This document shows, piece after piece, positions 5,820 to 12,976 of a stretch of 15,904 bases of DNA. The stretch's first letter is position 1. Each line of letters starts with the position of its first letter. A program made the translations under genes and the position numbers. The notes below the pieces were generated by a model. That model was given only the letters and a program-made list of their open reading frames with translations. It did no database searches and had not been told where the DNA came from. The DNA comes from JAGXIT01 sp049293335 (lineage in GTDB: Bacteria > Patescibacteriota > Saccharimonadia > Saccharimonadales > UBA4665). The stretch lies in contig JBATSO010000035.1 of assembly GCA_049293335.1 (NCBI GenBank), positions 1 through 15,904 of the forward strand, in the 5' to 3' direction.

Positions 5820-8519
5820 ATGGAGAAAGAGACGGGCAGGAAGCGGCTGGCAGTGATAGATGGCAACTCGGTGTTTTACCGCGGCTACTACGCCATGCCA
5901 AGCCTCAGCACCAAAGATGGTATACCGACTGGCGGTGTTTTTGGCTTTGCCACCATGGCGCTAGAGGTTATCAAACGGCTTAAGCCAGACTATGTGGCAG
6001 TGGCATGGGATAAACCCAAAACCAACATCCGTAAGCGCCTCGAAATCTACCCTGCCTACAAAGCAGGCCGCAAGCCCGCTCCACCTGATTTTTACGAGCA
6101 AATACCTGTACTTCATGAGCTACTTGATGCCTTTGGCTGGCCCCTGTACGAAATGGACGATTACGAGGCCGATGACCTCATGGCCACGCTTGCACGACAG
6201 GCGAGCGAACAGGGCATAGAAACCATGCTAATTACCTCCGATCTCGATGCGCTGCAATGCATTGGGCCTCTTACCAAGGTATTTGCTCTTAAAAAAGGTT
6301 TAAGCAACATAGAATTGTATTCACCCGATAGCTTTCGAGCCAAGTACGGGCTAGATGTGCATCAATTTTTAGACCTTAAGGCACTAAAGGGTGACAGTTC
6401 CGACAACATCCCAGGCGTACCTGGCGTTGGTGAGAAAACAGCGGTACAGTTGCTCCAGCAGTACAAAACCATCGATGGCATATACGAAAACCTCGTGCTC
6501 TTGAAAGATTCTGTGCGCAAAAAACTCGAAGCGGGCAAAGACAGTGCGTACATGAGTAAAAAACTAGCTACTTTGTTTTTTGATGCGCCACTCCCGCTCG
6601 ACCTCGAACGTCTAGATGGCCATCATGCCGACCCCGAGCGCATACGAGATTTACTGGCAAAACTAGAGTTTCGTAGCCTTGTTCGTCAGCTCCCCGAAGC
6701 CATGCAAGTTTTGGGCCAAACAGGCACCTTCCATTCGGCCGATACCGAACATCCCATCGTGCAGCCCAAGCACCTACTAGTAGACAATGAGACAAAACTG
6801 ACCGAAGTTAAAATCCCCAATGGGGCAGAAGTAGTTGTCGCGAGCCGCAATGCAGGCGTGGCTGGCCGTGACCCACGATATTTGGTGGTATCGCCGAGTG
6901 CTAGCATGGCGTATACATTTGATCTAACCAAACTAGATGCGAACCTTATTGGCACTACGCTATTGCCGCAGCTCGCTCAGACAACATTTGTTGGTTACGA
7001 TGTAAAGGCTACGCACAAAATGCTTCTTGACATGGGCATGCAGCAGTTACCCAGCGTTGCTCATGATGCGCTGGTAGACTCTTATATATTAAACAGTTTG
7101 CGGCGCGACCTAAGCTTAAGCGAACTGGCAAATGATGTTGGCTACGATGGTTCTTCCTTCGAAAACCTAAGTGACGAAGAATACATAACGCGGGTGCCCG
7201 AAATAGTTGCTGTTATTCGTGCATTGACCGTACAGCAACGCGCAGAGCTAGTCGATGCGCCTCACTTTGCCGACCTACATGCAAGGGTCGACATGCCTGT
7301 CATACCCGTACTGGCGCGTATGGAATACTGCGGTATACAGCTCGACACTGGCTACCTTTCTCAGTTCGCTGAGCGCATAAACGACACTATTTCAGATCTT
7401 GAACAAGAAATTTATGGCTACGCCGACAACGAGTTTAACATTGCCAGTCCCGCCCAACTTGCAAACATTCTTTTCGACACGCTCGCGCTTCCGAAGCAGG
7501 GTATTAAAAAGGGCAAAACAGGCTATAGCACGGCGGCAAGTGAACTCGATAAGCTGCGTGGGCAGCACCCCATTATCGACCTGATTACGCAGTACCGAGA
7601 AGTAACAAAGCTTAAAAACACCTATGTCGATACCTTGCCTCGGCAGGTCGATGGCCACTCGCGTATTCACACCACGTTCAACTTGACTATTGCGCAAACA
7701 GGGCGCCTAAGCAGCACTGACCCGAACCTGCAAAACATTCCTGTGCGGACCGAGCTTGGCAAAAATATACGCACGGCTTTCGTAGCGGGCAAGGGCCGTA
7801 AACTAGTCAGTGCTGACTACAGTCAGTTCGAGCTGCGGTTAGCGGCTGCCATGAGCGGCGACCGCGAGATGGTAGATATGTTTAACCGTGGGGCAGATAT
7901 TCACCTCACAACTGCCGCCCAAGTGTATGGCCGCAGCCCAGAAGATGTAACCAAACAAATGCGTTCGGCGGCAAAAACTATAAACTTTGGTGTGTTGTAC
8001 GGCATGAGTCCACACGGGCTTGCCGCGGCAACGGGCATGAATTTTACGCAGGCGAAGTCGTTTATTGACGAGTATTTTAAGGTGCGAGCGCCACTACTTG
8101 GGTACCTAAACGGCTTGAAAGACCAAGCAAAAAACGATGGGTATGTCGAAACACTGCTGGGTCGCCGCCGACCGATGCCCGACATACAATCGAGCAATTT
8201 TATTGTGCGCCAGGCGGCTGAACGGGCGGCCATGAACATGCCCATTCAGGGTACCGAGGCAGATCTGATGAAGCTCGCAATGGTGGCGGTAGAGCGAAAA
8301 CTTGAGGAGTTTTGGCAGAGTCACGAGTCACGAGTCACGAGTCATGAAAGACCACAACAGCTTTTGCAGATTCACGATTCCATTCTGGTTGAATGCGATG
8401 AAGCCGATGCCGAGGAGGTAGCGAAAATACTCAAAACCACCATGGAAGCCATTTACCCAGACCTTCCCGTGAAGCTCGCCGTCGACACATCCATCGGCGA
8501 CAACTGGGGCGAACTGTAG
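5820..8519 (+). CDS. polA: DNA polymerase I
   Basis: This 899-aa enzyme fills gaps and removes primers in replication and repair. The 5' nuclease domain (about 8-290) keeps its metal ligands: D14 (VIDGN), D64, E116/D118/D119, D141/D143 and D192/D195. The central 3'-5' exonuclease-like domain (about 315-480) retains only a D-x-E-like VDNET (321-325). The residues matching E. coli D424, Y497 and D501 are gone, so proofreading is probably absent. The polymerase domain has motif A SADYSQFELR (664-673; D666), motif B R715...K719...F723...Y727, and motif C HDS (852-854; D853). Motif C has Ser where HDE is usual, and motif A has Phe670 where E. coli has Ile709. A heptanucleotide repeat adds about 10 residues (833-842) just before motif C. 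Transcription is probably leaderless. Confidence 0.97.
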   Translation: MEKETGRKRLAVIDGNSVFYRGYYAMPSLSTKDGIPTGGVFGFATMALEVIKRLKPDYVAVAWDKPKTNIRKRLEIYPAYKAGRKPAPPDFYEQIPVLHELLDAFGWPLYEMDDYEADDLMATLARQASEQGIETMLITSDLDALQCIGPLTKVFALKKGLSNIELYSPDSFRAKYGLDVHQFLDLKALKGDSSDNIPGVPGVGEKTAVQLLQQYKTIDGIYENLVLLKDSVRKKLEAGKDSAYMSKKLATLFFDAPLPLDLERLDGHHADPERIRDLLAKLEFRSLVRQLPEAMQVLGQTGTFHSADTEHPIVQPKHLLVDNETKLTEVKIPNGAEVVVASRNAGVAGRDPRYLVVSPSASMAYTFDLTKLDANLIGTTLLPQLAQTTFVGYDVKATHKMLLDMGMQQLPSVAHDALVDSYILNSLRRDLSLSELANDVGYDGSSFENLSDEEYITRVPEIVAVIRALTVQQRAELVDAPHFADLHARVDMPVIPVLARMEYCGIQLDTGYLSQFAERINDTISDLEQEIYGYADNEFNIASPAQLANILFDTLALPKQGIKKGKTGYSTAASELDKLRGQHPIIDLITQYREVTKLKNTYVDTLPRQVDGHSRIHTTFNLTIAQTGRLSSTDPNLQNIPVRTELGKNIRTAFVAGKGRKLVSADYSQFELRLAAAMSGDREMVDMFNRGADIHLTTAAQVYGRSPEDVTKQMRSAAKTINFGVLYGMSPHGLAAATGMNFTQAKSFIDEYFKVRAPLLGYLNGLKDQAKNDGYVETLLGRRRPMPDIQSSNFIVRQAAERAAMNMPIQGTEADLMKLAMVAVERKLEEFWQSHESRVTSHERPQQLLQIHDSILVECDEADAEEVAKILKTTMEAIYPDLPVKLAVDTSIGDNWGEL
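8318..8345 (+). repeat. Heptanucleotide tandem repeat (GAGTCAC x4) inside polA
   Basis: There are three exact GAGTCAC units followed by GAGTCAT, all head to tail. They encode roughly QSHESRVTSH (residues 833-842), read through all three frames because 7 is not a multiple of 3. The segment makes the stretch between the polymerase helix and motif C about ten residues longer than in E. coli Pol I. The unit resembles the GAGTTAA array in front of mutM. Confidence 0.9.
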
Positions 8520-9058
8520 TGTCAGCCCTGTTGACGGCTGCACTTTTTACGTACGGAATTTTTGTGTGGTATGTGGTGCGACAGGTTGGTATGTGGCCAA
8601 AACTTAGTCTGAGTCTGCACATTGCAAAGTCGAAAAAGACGATTCGCTTGGCGCGCGGCATTATTCCGATCGCCAGCACTGCCAGCGTGGTATGGTTTTT
8701 GTTTGGGTATGCTGCACAACAAGACACCAGTGCTTTTATACGAACACTGTTTATACTGGCAGGGGTGTCATCGTCAATTGCAGGTGTTATTTCGTACGAT
8801 CATATACGACGCAACCAAATTGTTCACAATGTTGCTGCTTGGACATACGCAGGCTTAATCGGACTCATAGATCTAATTGGTGTGACATGGGTTAGCAACG
8901 TAGCGCTTGGCAGGACTGTCTCTGTGCTTGGCGTAGCCCAACTGGGTTTGATCCTCATGTATTTGCTGTATCGGCCGGCGCACCGATATTTTTTCCAGTT
9001 GCAGCTTGTGTATGTTGGGATCTTTTCGCTTGCGCTTCTATTGGTTGCCTATGCTTAA
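8519..9058 (+). CDS. Six-helix integral membrane protein, function unknown
   Basis: I do not recognise a family. The 179-aa product has about six hydrophobic helices, near residues 2-20, 48-66, 74-93, 103-125, 134-151 and 158-178. The loop between helices 1 and 2 is basic (K28, K37, K39, K40, R43, R46), and another short basic loop (HIRR, 95-98) follows helix 3. There is no extramembrane domain. The GTG start at 8519-8521 shares one base with the polA TAG stop, which suggests translation coupled to polA. Alternative starts further in would remove helix 1. The size and topology are compatible with small DUF998-like proteins, but no signature supports that. Any link with DNA polymerase is positional only. 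Confidence 0.75.
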   Translation: MSALLTAALFTYGIFVWYVVRQVGMWPKLSLSLHIAKSKKTIRLARGIIPIASTASVVWFLFGYAAQQDTSAFIRTLFILAGVSSSIAGVISYDHIRRNQIVHNVAAWTYAGLIGLIDLIGVTWVSNVALGRTVSVLGVAQLGLILMYLLYRPAHRYFFQLQLVYVGIFSLALLLVAYA

Positions 9059-9083
9059 ATCTGACGCGATCCATGATTTGAAT

Positions 9084-9112
9084 ATGTAATACATTTACAA
9101 AATGTATTACAT
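9084..9112. promoter_or_regulatory. Double palindromic operator of the toxin-antitoxin operon
   Basis: Two 13-nt arms, ATGTAATACATTT (9084-9096) and AAATGTATTACAT (9100-9112), form a perfect inverted repeat around a 3-nt spacer. Each arm is itself palindromic around one base (TGTA-A-TACA at 9085-9093, TGTA-T-TACA at 9103-9111), so this is two operator copies 18 bp apart. It covers the expected -35 region of the TATATT promoter, a position suited to repression by the AbrB/MazE-like antitoxin, alone or in complex with the toxin. Confidence 0.8.
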
Positions 9113-9116
9113 CTGT

Positions 9117-9122
9117 TATATT
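9117..9122 (+). promoter_or_regulatory. Extended -10 promoter of the toxin-antitoxin operon
   Basis: TATATT preceded by TGT (an extended TGN -10) ends 7 nt before the antitoxin ATG at 9130. No SD is present, so the transcript is probably leaderless. The double palindrome lies immediately upstream. Confidence 0.6.
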
Positions 9123-9129
9123 TCTTATT

Positions 9130-9405
9130 ATGAAAACATATGCTACTTCTACTATAACCAGCAAGGGTCAAATAACGCTGCCTGCGGCGTTCCGTGCGGC
9201 CATGAAACTTACACCTGGGAAGCAGGTTGAAATGAACATGCACGGTAATACATTGACTATAGTAGCCCCAATGAGCATAGAAGCACTTCGGGCAAGTAAT
9301 AAGGAATATATGCGACAGCATGGTATAAAAATGCCTACAAAAGAACAAATCGACGCCGTCAAAACAGACGAGTATCGCAACAAGTATCTAAAGGGCAGTT
9401 TATAG
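9130..9405 (+). CDS. AbrB/MazE/SpoVT-type antitoxin
   Basis: This 91-aa protein begins with a SpoVT-AbrB swapped-hairpin DNA-binding domain. STITSKGQITLPAAFRAAMKL (7-27), then PGKQVEM and NTLTIV (40-45), is the typical order of strands. The C-terminal half (about 50-91) is charged and likely the toxin-binding tail; it contains a helix-like stretch and RNKYLKGSL at the end. The gene lies one nucleotide upstream of a PIN-domain toxin, the standard order for this type II pair. The double palindrome at 9084-9112 is its probable binding site, giving autorepression. The role is inferred from family and context; the domain is clear. Confidence 0.9.
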   Translation: MKTYATSTITSKGQITLPAAFRAAMKLTPGKQVEMNMHGNTLTIVAPMSIEALRASNKEYMRQHGIKMPTKEQIDAVKTDEYRNKYLKGSL

Positions 9406-9406
9406 C

Positions 9407-9799
9407 GTGGAAAAATCGCTTGACGCAAACTTCCTGCTACGTTGGCTACTGGGTGATATACCTGCCCAGCAAGCGGCCACAGACAGAATAATGTCCAATA
9501 AAACCACGCTGCATGTTGCAGATATGGCGCTTGAAGAGATTGCATACGTAATGGAAAAAGTCATGGGGCTACCCAGAACAATGGTTGTTAATAATTTTAG
9601 GACTCTTATGGCACAATCAAACGTTAACTGTAATAGAAGTGTCCTTGCTGCCGCGTTGCCTCTGTACGAAAAACACCCAGCATTATCTTTTGTAGATTGT
9701 TGCCTTGTGGTGTATGCAGAGCTTCAGGGTGCTACACCGTTGCTTACATTCGATAAAAAGCTCGCCAAACAACTACCACACGCAGGACTGGTACAATAG
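9407..9799 (+). CDS. PIN-domain ribonuclease toxin (VapC-like)
   Basis: This 130-aa protein has the four acidic residues of the PIN fold spaced as expected: D6 (SLDANF), E43/E44 (ALEEIA), D97 (SFVDCCL) and D116 (TFDKKL). These bind Mg2+ or Mn2+ for RNA cleavage, typically of tRNA or rRNA in the VapC family. The start is GTG, one nucleotide after the antitoxin stop, with a weak AAGGG upstream (9391-9395), so translation is probably coupled to the antitoxin. A less efficient GTG start would favour antitoxin excess. No truncation is seen. The exact RNA target cannot be read from sequence. Confidence 0.9.
   Translation: MEKSLDANFLLRWLLGDIPAQQAATDRIMSNKTTLHVADMALEEIAYVMEKVMGLPRTMVVNNFRTLMAQSNVNCNRSVLAAALPLYEKHPALSFVDCCLVVYAELQGATPLLTFDKKLAKQLPHAGLVQ
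9792..9797 (+). promoter_or_regulatory. Possible internal promoter for the Nudix gene
   Basis: TACAAT preceded by TGG lies in the last codons of the PIN gene and ends 8 nt before the Nudix ATG at 9806. The string CTGGTACAAT is identical to the promoter at 1711-1720. Because the site is also coding sequence, chance cannot be excluded. Confidence 0.4.
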
Positions 9800-9805
9800 T
9801 TTGTA

Positions 9806-10234
9806 ATGACTGAACAATTATTTCAGATTGGGGTGAAGGCCTGTATACAGCGGGCTGACGGGGCAATTTTAATGCTACAAGAACCAAGTAAACAGGGTAG
9901 TCTCTACTGGGATCTTCCGGGTGGTCGGGTGCAGCCAGGCGAAGGTATGCTGGATGCGCTTAAAAGGGAGCTTAATGAAGAAATTGGTCTAGAAGCATGG
10001 GTAAGCGCCGAGCAGGTTGGTGTGTTACTAGCGAACCCTCGTATTTCAGCAGAAAACGATCATCCGAAGTTGGCCATAGTCCTCTACGCAGTAGAGGCTG
10101 ATAACCCAGGCAGCCTACAGTCTACTGAAGCAGGCGTTCGTATGGCCTGGAAAACTATTGCGGAAGCAACCGAGCTGCTAGCCAACAAATATCCCGCAGA
10201 AATCTCTACATTGTTACAAAAGGCAGCTCGTTAA
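9806..10234 (+). CDS. Nudix hydrolase
   Basis: This 142-aa enzyme has a perfect Nudix box GX5EX7REUXEEXGU at residues 40-62: G40, E46, R54-E55-L56, E58-E59, G61-L62. Nudix enzymes hydrolyse nucleoside diphosphates linked to another moiety, using Mg2+ bound by the REXXEE glutamates. The short length and the N-terminal strand FQIGVKACIQRADGAILML resemble MutT-like and ADP-ribose/NTP pyrophosphatase members, but the substrate is not determinable. It lies 6 nt after the PIN toxin and 1 nt before the putative nuclease. It probably belongs to the operon and may also have its own leaderless start. Confidence 0.93.
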   Translation: MTEQLFQIGVKACIQRADGAILMLQEPSKQGSLYWDLPGGRVQPGEGMLDALKRELNEEIGLEAWVSAEQVGVLLANPRISAENDHPKLAIVLYAVEADNPGSLQSTEAGVRMAWKTIAEATELLANKYPAEISTLLQKAAR

Positions 10235-10235
10235 G

Positions 10236-11138
10236 ATGTGGCGGCGTTATGGTGACTGGAAAGATAAGCGCCGAAGTACCGATGTACCACGCAATCTATA
10301 CCAAAGTGTGCAGTTGCAGTTGCGAAACACCGTGCCAATCGCCAGTAGCCGCTGGCGGCGAAACGCCAAGGTAGACTACTTAAAACCACAAATAGAAGCT
10401 GCCAAAAAAGAGGCCGAAGACACTCAGAACTCTAGTGCGCTCAGCGGTGCGAAGGCGTGGGCCTGGCTGTACGCGTTGCTGCTACAAACCCCGCAGGCTG
10501 CCATTGCGCAGCAGCAAATGGATGCTCATCCGCACGGCTATGCTGCCCGTGGCGAGCGGCTGTATGAACTCATCGACTTTAACGACGCCTATGTGTCGAC
10601 CATTCTCGCTTTGCCCGACACAGAATTACCTGGTTTTGCCGAGGAAGCCAAACGCTTGATGGATTGGTTTTGTAAGCGCGTGGGCGTTCGAAGCTTTAAT
10701 GACGAGCAGTACCGGGCAATTGTGCAGGGTCTAAGCCGCGAAATTGCCGTGTACCATGCCGCAGAGGCAGAGGGTTTTGAGGTGTATATGACCAATCGCA
10801 CGAGCGATGCCATGGGCATAGACATGGTTATTACAGACCGCCAGACCGAAAAATACGTAAATATCGACTGCAAGGCACCGTCGTCATACCGACACCGTAT
10901 TTATGAACTCTTGCGAGAGGGTCGCCTTAGTGAACAAGAGGTAACAGCAGCAGAGGCCCTGGGTTATATTGCTGAAATGAATGGTCACGGCCAAGAAAAA
11001 GTTGAGGTGGTGGTATGGCGGATTGACCGCGAAACCTACGGCGAAATTCGCTCATTTGTTTTTGCAGATACCACGCACATAAAACACAGCCTACAAGCAA
11101 TTTTAGGGACGTACGGGCTACCCACGAAAGGGGAATAG
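10236..11138 (+). CDS. Putative PD-(D/E)XK-fold nuclease, otherwise uncharacterised
   Basis: This 300-aa soluble protein is not assigned to a known family here. Its C-terminal half carries a PD-(D/E)XK-like pattern: a helix with E169 (SREIAVYHAAEAEGF), a strand ending in GID (D196), then a strand with D211-C-K213 (YVNIDCKAP). This is the E...D...(D/E)XK layout of the restriction-endonuclease-like fold. The N-terminal half (1-165) is basic at first (many Arg/Lys in 1-45), then helical with no known domain. The ATG lies one nucleotide after the Nudix stop, so the two are likely co-translated; a small membrane protein follows one nucleotide downstream. Substrate and role are unknown. It could be a housekeeping Saccharibacteria nuclease rather than a defence protein. 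Confidence 0.7.
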   Translation: MWRRYGDWKDKRRSTDVPRNLYQSVQLQLRNTVPIASSRWRRNAKVDYLKPQIEAAKKEAEDTQNSSALSGAKAWAWLYALLLQTPQAAIAQQQMDAHPHGYAARGERLYELIDFNDAYVSTILALPDTELPGFAEEAKRLMDWFCKRVGVRSFNDEQYRAIVQGLSREIAVYHAAEAEGFEVYMTNRTSDAMGIDMVITDRQTEKYVNIDCKAPSSYRHRIYELLREGRLSEQEVTAAEALGYIAEMNGHGQEKVEVVVWRIDRETYGEIRSFVFADTTHIKHSLQAILGTYGLPTKGE

Positions 11139-11139
11139 A

Positions 11140-11391
11140 ATGGACGAGGCACTAGTAAAACAACTCACTAAACAGCTTAAAATTATTAACTTTTGGATAA
11201 CGCTTTTCGGTAGCCTCATTGTAGCGACATTATTGGTTTTAGGATTTTTAGTCTTCAAAGTGGTAACTTTTGTGCAAAGTACCGAACAAAAAGTGACCGA
11301 TTTGCGTAACAAAACATCTCAAACGCTAAACGTAAAAGACGACCTTTGTAAAAATTCTATGCTGAACTCAACAGGCTATTGTAAAAACTAA
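11140..11391 (+). CDS. Small single-pass membrane protein
   Basis: This 83-aa protein has a short N-terminal segment, one strong hydrophobic helix (about 18-42) and a polar tail with two cysteines (C70 and C81) that could form a disulfide if exposed outside. The tail 44-66 is weakly coiled-coil-like. The start follows the nuclease stop by one base, with AAAGGGG ending 7 nt upstream as SD. It is the last gene of the 9130-11391 run and is followed by a stem-loop. No family is recognised. Confidence 0.7.
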   Translation: MDEALVKQLTKQLKIINFWITLFGSLIVATLLVLGFLVFKVVTFVQSTEQKVTDLRNKTSQTLNVKDDLCKNSMLNSTGYCKN

Positions 11392-11393
11392 AG

Positions 11394-11423
11394 CAATAGT
11401 CTCTGGCGCTCCACAGACTATTG
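11394..11423 (+). terminator. Stem-loop just after the operon end
   Basis: CAATAGTCT (11394-11402) pairs perfectly with AGACTATTG (11415-11423). The stem extends by three more pairs (TGG/CCA) across one mismatch, leaving a CGCT loop. It begins 2 nt after the stop of the small membrane protein. There is no T-run downstream, so a classical Rho-independent terminator is not certain; an RNA-stabilising 3' hairpin is also possible. Confidence 0.5.
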
Positions 11424-11429
11424 AATATA

Positions 11430-11458
11430 TTGACAATGCTTTTACGGCATGGTACCTT
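11430..11458 (+). promoter_or_regulatory. Promoter of the padR-pspC operon
   Basis: TTGACA (11430-11435), a 17-nt spacer and TACCTT (11453-11458) form the only near-consensus two-part promoter in the window. A 10/12 dyad CATGGTACCTTG (11448-11459) overlaps the -10 and could be an autoregulatory operator. Expected transcription start is near 11465. Confidence 0.55.
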
Positions 11459-11490
11459 GGTGTAGAAAGGTAGCTTAAAACACCCTGGAC

Positions 11491-11823
11491 ATGGAAAAAA
11501 TAGATGACAACTTTGCACCACTTCGAAAGGGCCTGCTCGAATTTGCTGTATTACAGGTGATTTCGGGCAAAAAAGCGTATGTGGCAGATATTCTTACGCA
11601 GCTAGAAAAAACCGCTTTTGCCACCAGTGAGGGCACACTGTACCCCTTGTTGTCGCGCCTCAAGCGGGAAAACTTGCTGGCGTACGAGTGGGCCGAAAGC
11701 GAAAACGGACCACCCCGAAAATACTACCAGCTAACGGTAGTCGGCACGGAGCGACTCAAGCAACTACACACGTATTGGCACGAATTATATAAAAGTCTCG
11801 AAAACTTAGGAGGAAAGAAATGA
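11491..11823 (+). CDS. PadR-family transcriptional regulator
   Basis: This 110-aa protein is a PadR winged helix-turn-helix. KGLLEFAVLQVISGKKAYVADILTQLE (13-39) forms the first helices. EGTLYPLLSRLKRENLL (49-65) is the recognition helix region. PPRKYYQLTVVG (74-85) is the wing, a hallmark of PadR. A C-terminal helix (86-106) would dimerise. Its stop overlaps the pspC-like start in an ATGA, so the two proteins are made together. Paired PadR and PspC-domain genes are a common bacterial arrangement, in which PadR likely represses the operon in response to an envelope or small-molecule signal. The signal itself is unknown. AAAGG lies too far upstream (about 20 nt) to be a good SD. Confidence 0.92.
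   Translation: MEKIDDNFAPLRKGLLEFAVLQVISGKKAYVADILTQLEKTAFATSEGTLYPLLSRLKRENLLAYEWAESENGPPRKYYQLTVVGTERLKQLHTYWHELYKSLENLGGKK
11808..11813 (+). promoter_or_regulatory. Consensus Shine-Dalgarno of the PspC-domain gene
   Basis: AGGAGG lies 6 nt before the ATG at 11820, within the 3' end of padR. It fixes the start at the ATGA overlap. It is the strongest SD in the window and suggests the membrane protein is made at least as much as the regulator. Confidence 0.85.
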
Positions 11824-12938
11824 AACGGGTTGTACAAGTTAGTTTAGGGGGCAGGGCGTATCAAGTTGAAGAGGCGGGGTACGAGCGGCTGCAAGCGTAT
11901 CTTGGGCAGGCCGAGAAAAGTCTTAAAACCAACCCCGACAAAGCAGACATTTTGGCCGATATCGAAGAATCGATTGCCAACAAATGCCAGGCAAGTTTAG
12001 TGGCTGGCAAAAACGTGGTGTCGGCAGCAGTCGTTGCTGCGGCGCTTGAAAAAGTTGGGCCTGTTGAAGCCGATGGCGTGCCAGACACATCAGAAGCCGG
12101 TGGGCAAGAGGGTTCCGAGCAAGCACGAAAGCTCTACACACTCCCAAAAGAAGGAAAGTTGGCTGGTGTTTGCGCGGGGCTAGCACTGTATTTTAATGTT
12201 GACGTAGCGCTTATGCGACTCTTGTTTGTGCTGCTTTTGTTTATTACGCAAGGGTTCATGATACTAGTGTATATTGCCATGGCTTTTGCTATACCCGAGG
12301 CCAAAACGCCCGAACAAATTGCCGAAGCACATGGTCGTGGCACAACTGCCCAAGAAATTATTGACCGCGTTAAGCAAACTGCTTCAAACAACCGCGATGT
12401 TGCTACAAAAATCGGCACTGTAGTGACCTTGGTTGGCCACATTGTGGCAAAAGTATGTGTGATTGGTCTTGCTGTTGCGTTCGGCGCAGTCACCATTGCA
12501 TGGGTGTGGGGTTTATGGGCAATTGGCCTCGATACACTCAGGCTCAGCGGTGAACTTGCAAGTTTGAATGGCTGGAAGCAAGTTGTGTTTATTTCGGCCG
12601 TATACGTTGTGGTGGCGCTGCCAATTTTTGCCATGATTCGTTGGCTTGACCACATAGGCAAAGACAGGGCCGAAGACTCAACGGTGCGCACTAATGTTGC
12701 AACAGGTACGCTCCTGTCGGTGTTCGTGCTGGCTGCCGTAACACTCAGTGTGTTCTTCACTACCTATACGCCAAGCGTTCGCCAGTATGTTGACAATAAC
12801 AAAGGCTATCTTGATATCGGCAGGCATCATTTTTGTGTCGATAACACAAAGTGCGGAGCTCTGGTCGAATATTTAAAAGCTCACCCAGAGGCTTGGGCCG
12901 AAAACCCTCAAATAGACCGAAAATATTTGCAAAATTAA
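11820..12938 (+). CDS. PspC-domain multi-pass membrane protein
   Basis: This 372-aa protein has three parts. Residues 1-85 resemble the N-terminal domain seen before PspC in many bacteria (VSLGGRAYQVEEAGYERLQAYL, then DILADIEESIANK). Residues 104-160 are a PspC domain: LYTLPKEGKLAGVCAGLALYFNVDVALMRLLFVLLL, then a helix to AIPE. The rest has about four more helices (near 196-216, 218-238, 254-274, 296-316) and a C-terminal soluble tail (320-372) with C339 and C345. PspC proteins act in envelope stress responses. Co-translation with PadR suggests a one-component sensor-regulator unit; the direct signalling link is inference. The length is within the range for such fusions. Confidence 0.9.
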   Translation: MKRVVQVSLGGRAYQVEEAGYERLQAYLGQAEKSLKTNPDKADILADIEESIANKCQASLVAGKNVVSAAVVAAALEKVGPVEADGVPDTSEAGGQEGSEQARKLYTLPKEGKLAGVCAGLALYFNVDVALMRLLFVLLLFITQGFMILVYIAMAFAIPEAKTPEQIAEAHGRGTTAQEIIDRVKQTASNNRDVATKIGTVVTLVGHIVAKVCVIGLAVAFGAVTIAWVWGLWAIGLDTLRLSGELASLNGWKQVVFISAVYVVVALPIFAMIRWLDHIGKDRAEDSTVRTNVATGTLLSVFVLAAVTLSVFFTTYTPSVRQYVDNNKGYLDIGRHHFCVDNTKCGALVEYLKAHPEAWAENPQIDRKYLQN

Positions 12939-12949
12939 ACTAATTATGC

Positions 12950-12955
12950 TATCAT
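12950..12955 (+). promoter_or_regulatory. Possible -10 of the anchored protein gene
   Basis: TATCAT lies in an AT-rich 38-nt gap after the PspC gene. A start near 12962 would give a 15-nt leader containing AAAGAGGA (12966-12973), an SD only 3 nt from the ATG at 12977. No -35 is evident. Confidence 0.35.
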
Positions 12956-12976
12956 AAATCTTAGAAAAGAGGATTT

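Noticed and set aside
8318..8345. CRISPR-like array in polA
   Set aside because: The units are 7 bp, contiguous and without spacers; it is a simple tandem repeat.
11394..11423. Riboswitch or small RNA at the hairpin
   Set aside because: There is only one simple stem and no second helix or conserved loop, so a 3'-end or terminator hairpin is enough to explain it.
12134..12760. 208-aa minus-strand open frame
   Set aside because: It lies wholly opposite the PspC-domain gene and shows the Thr/Ser/Ala-rich composition of a reverse shadow.
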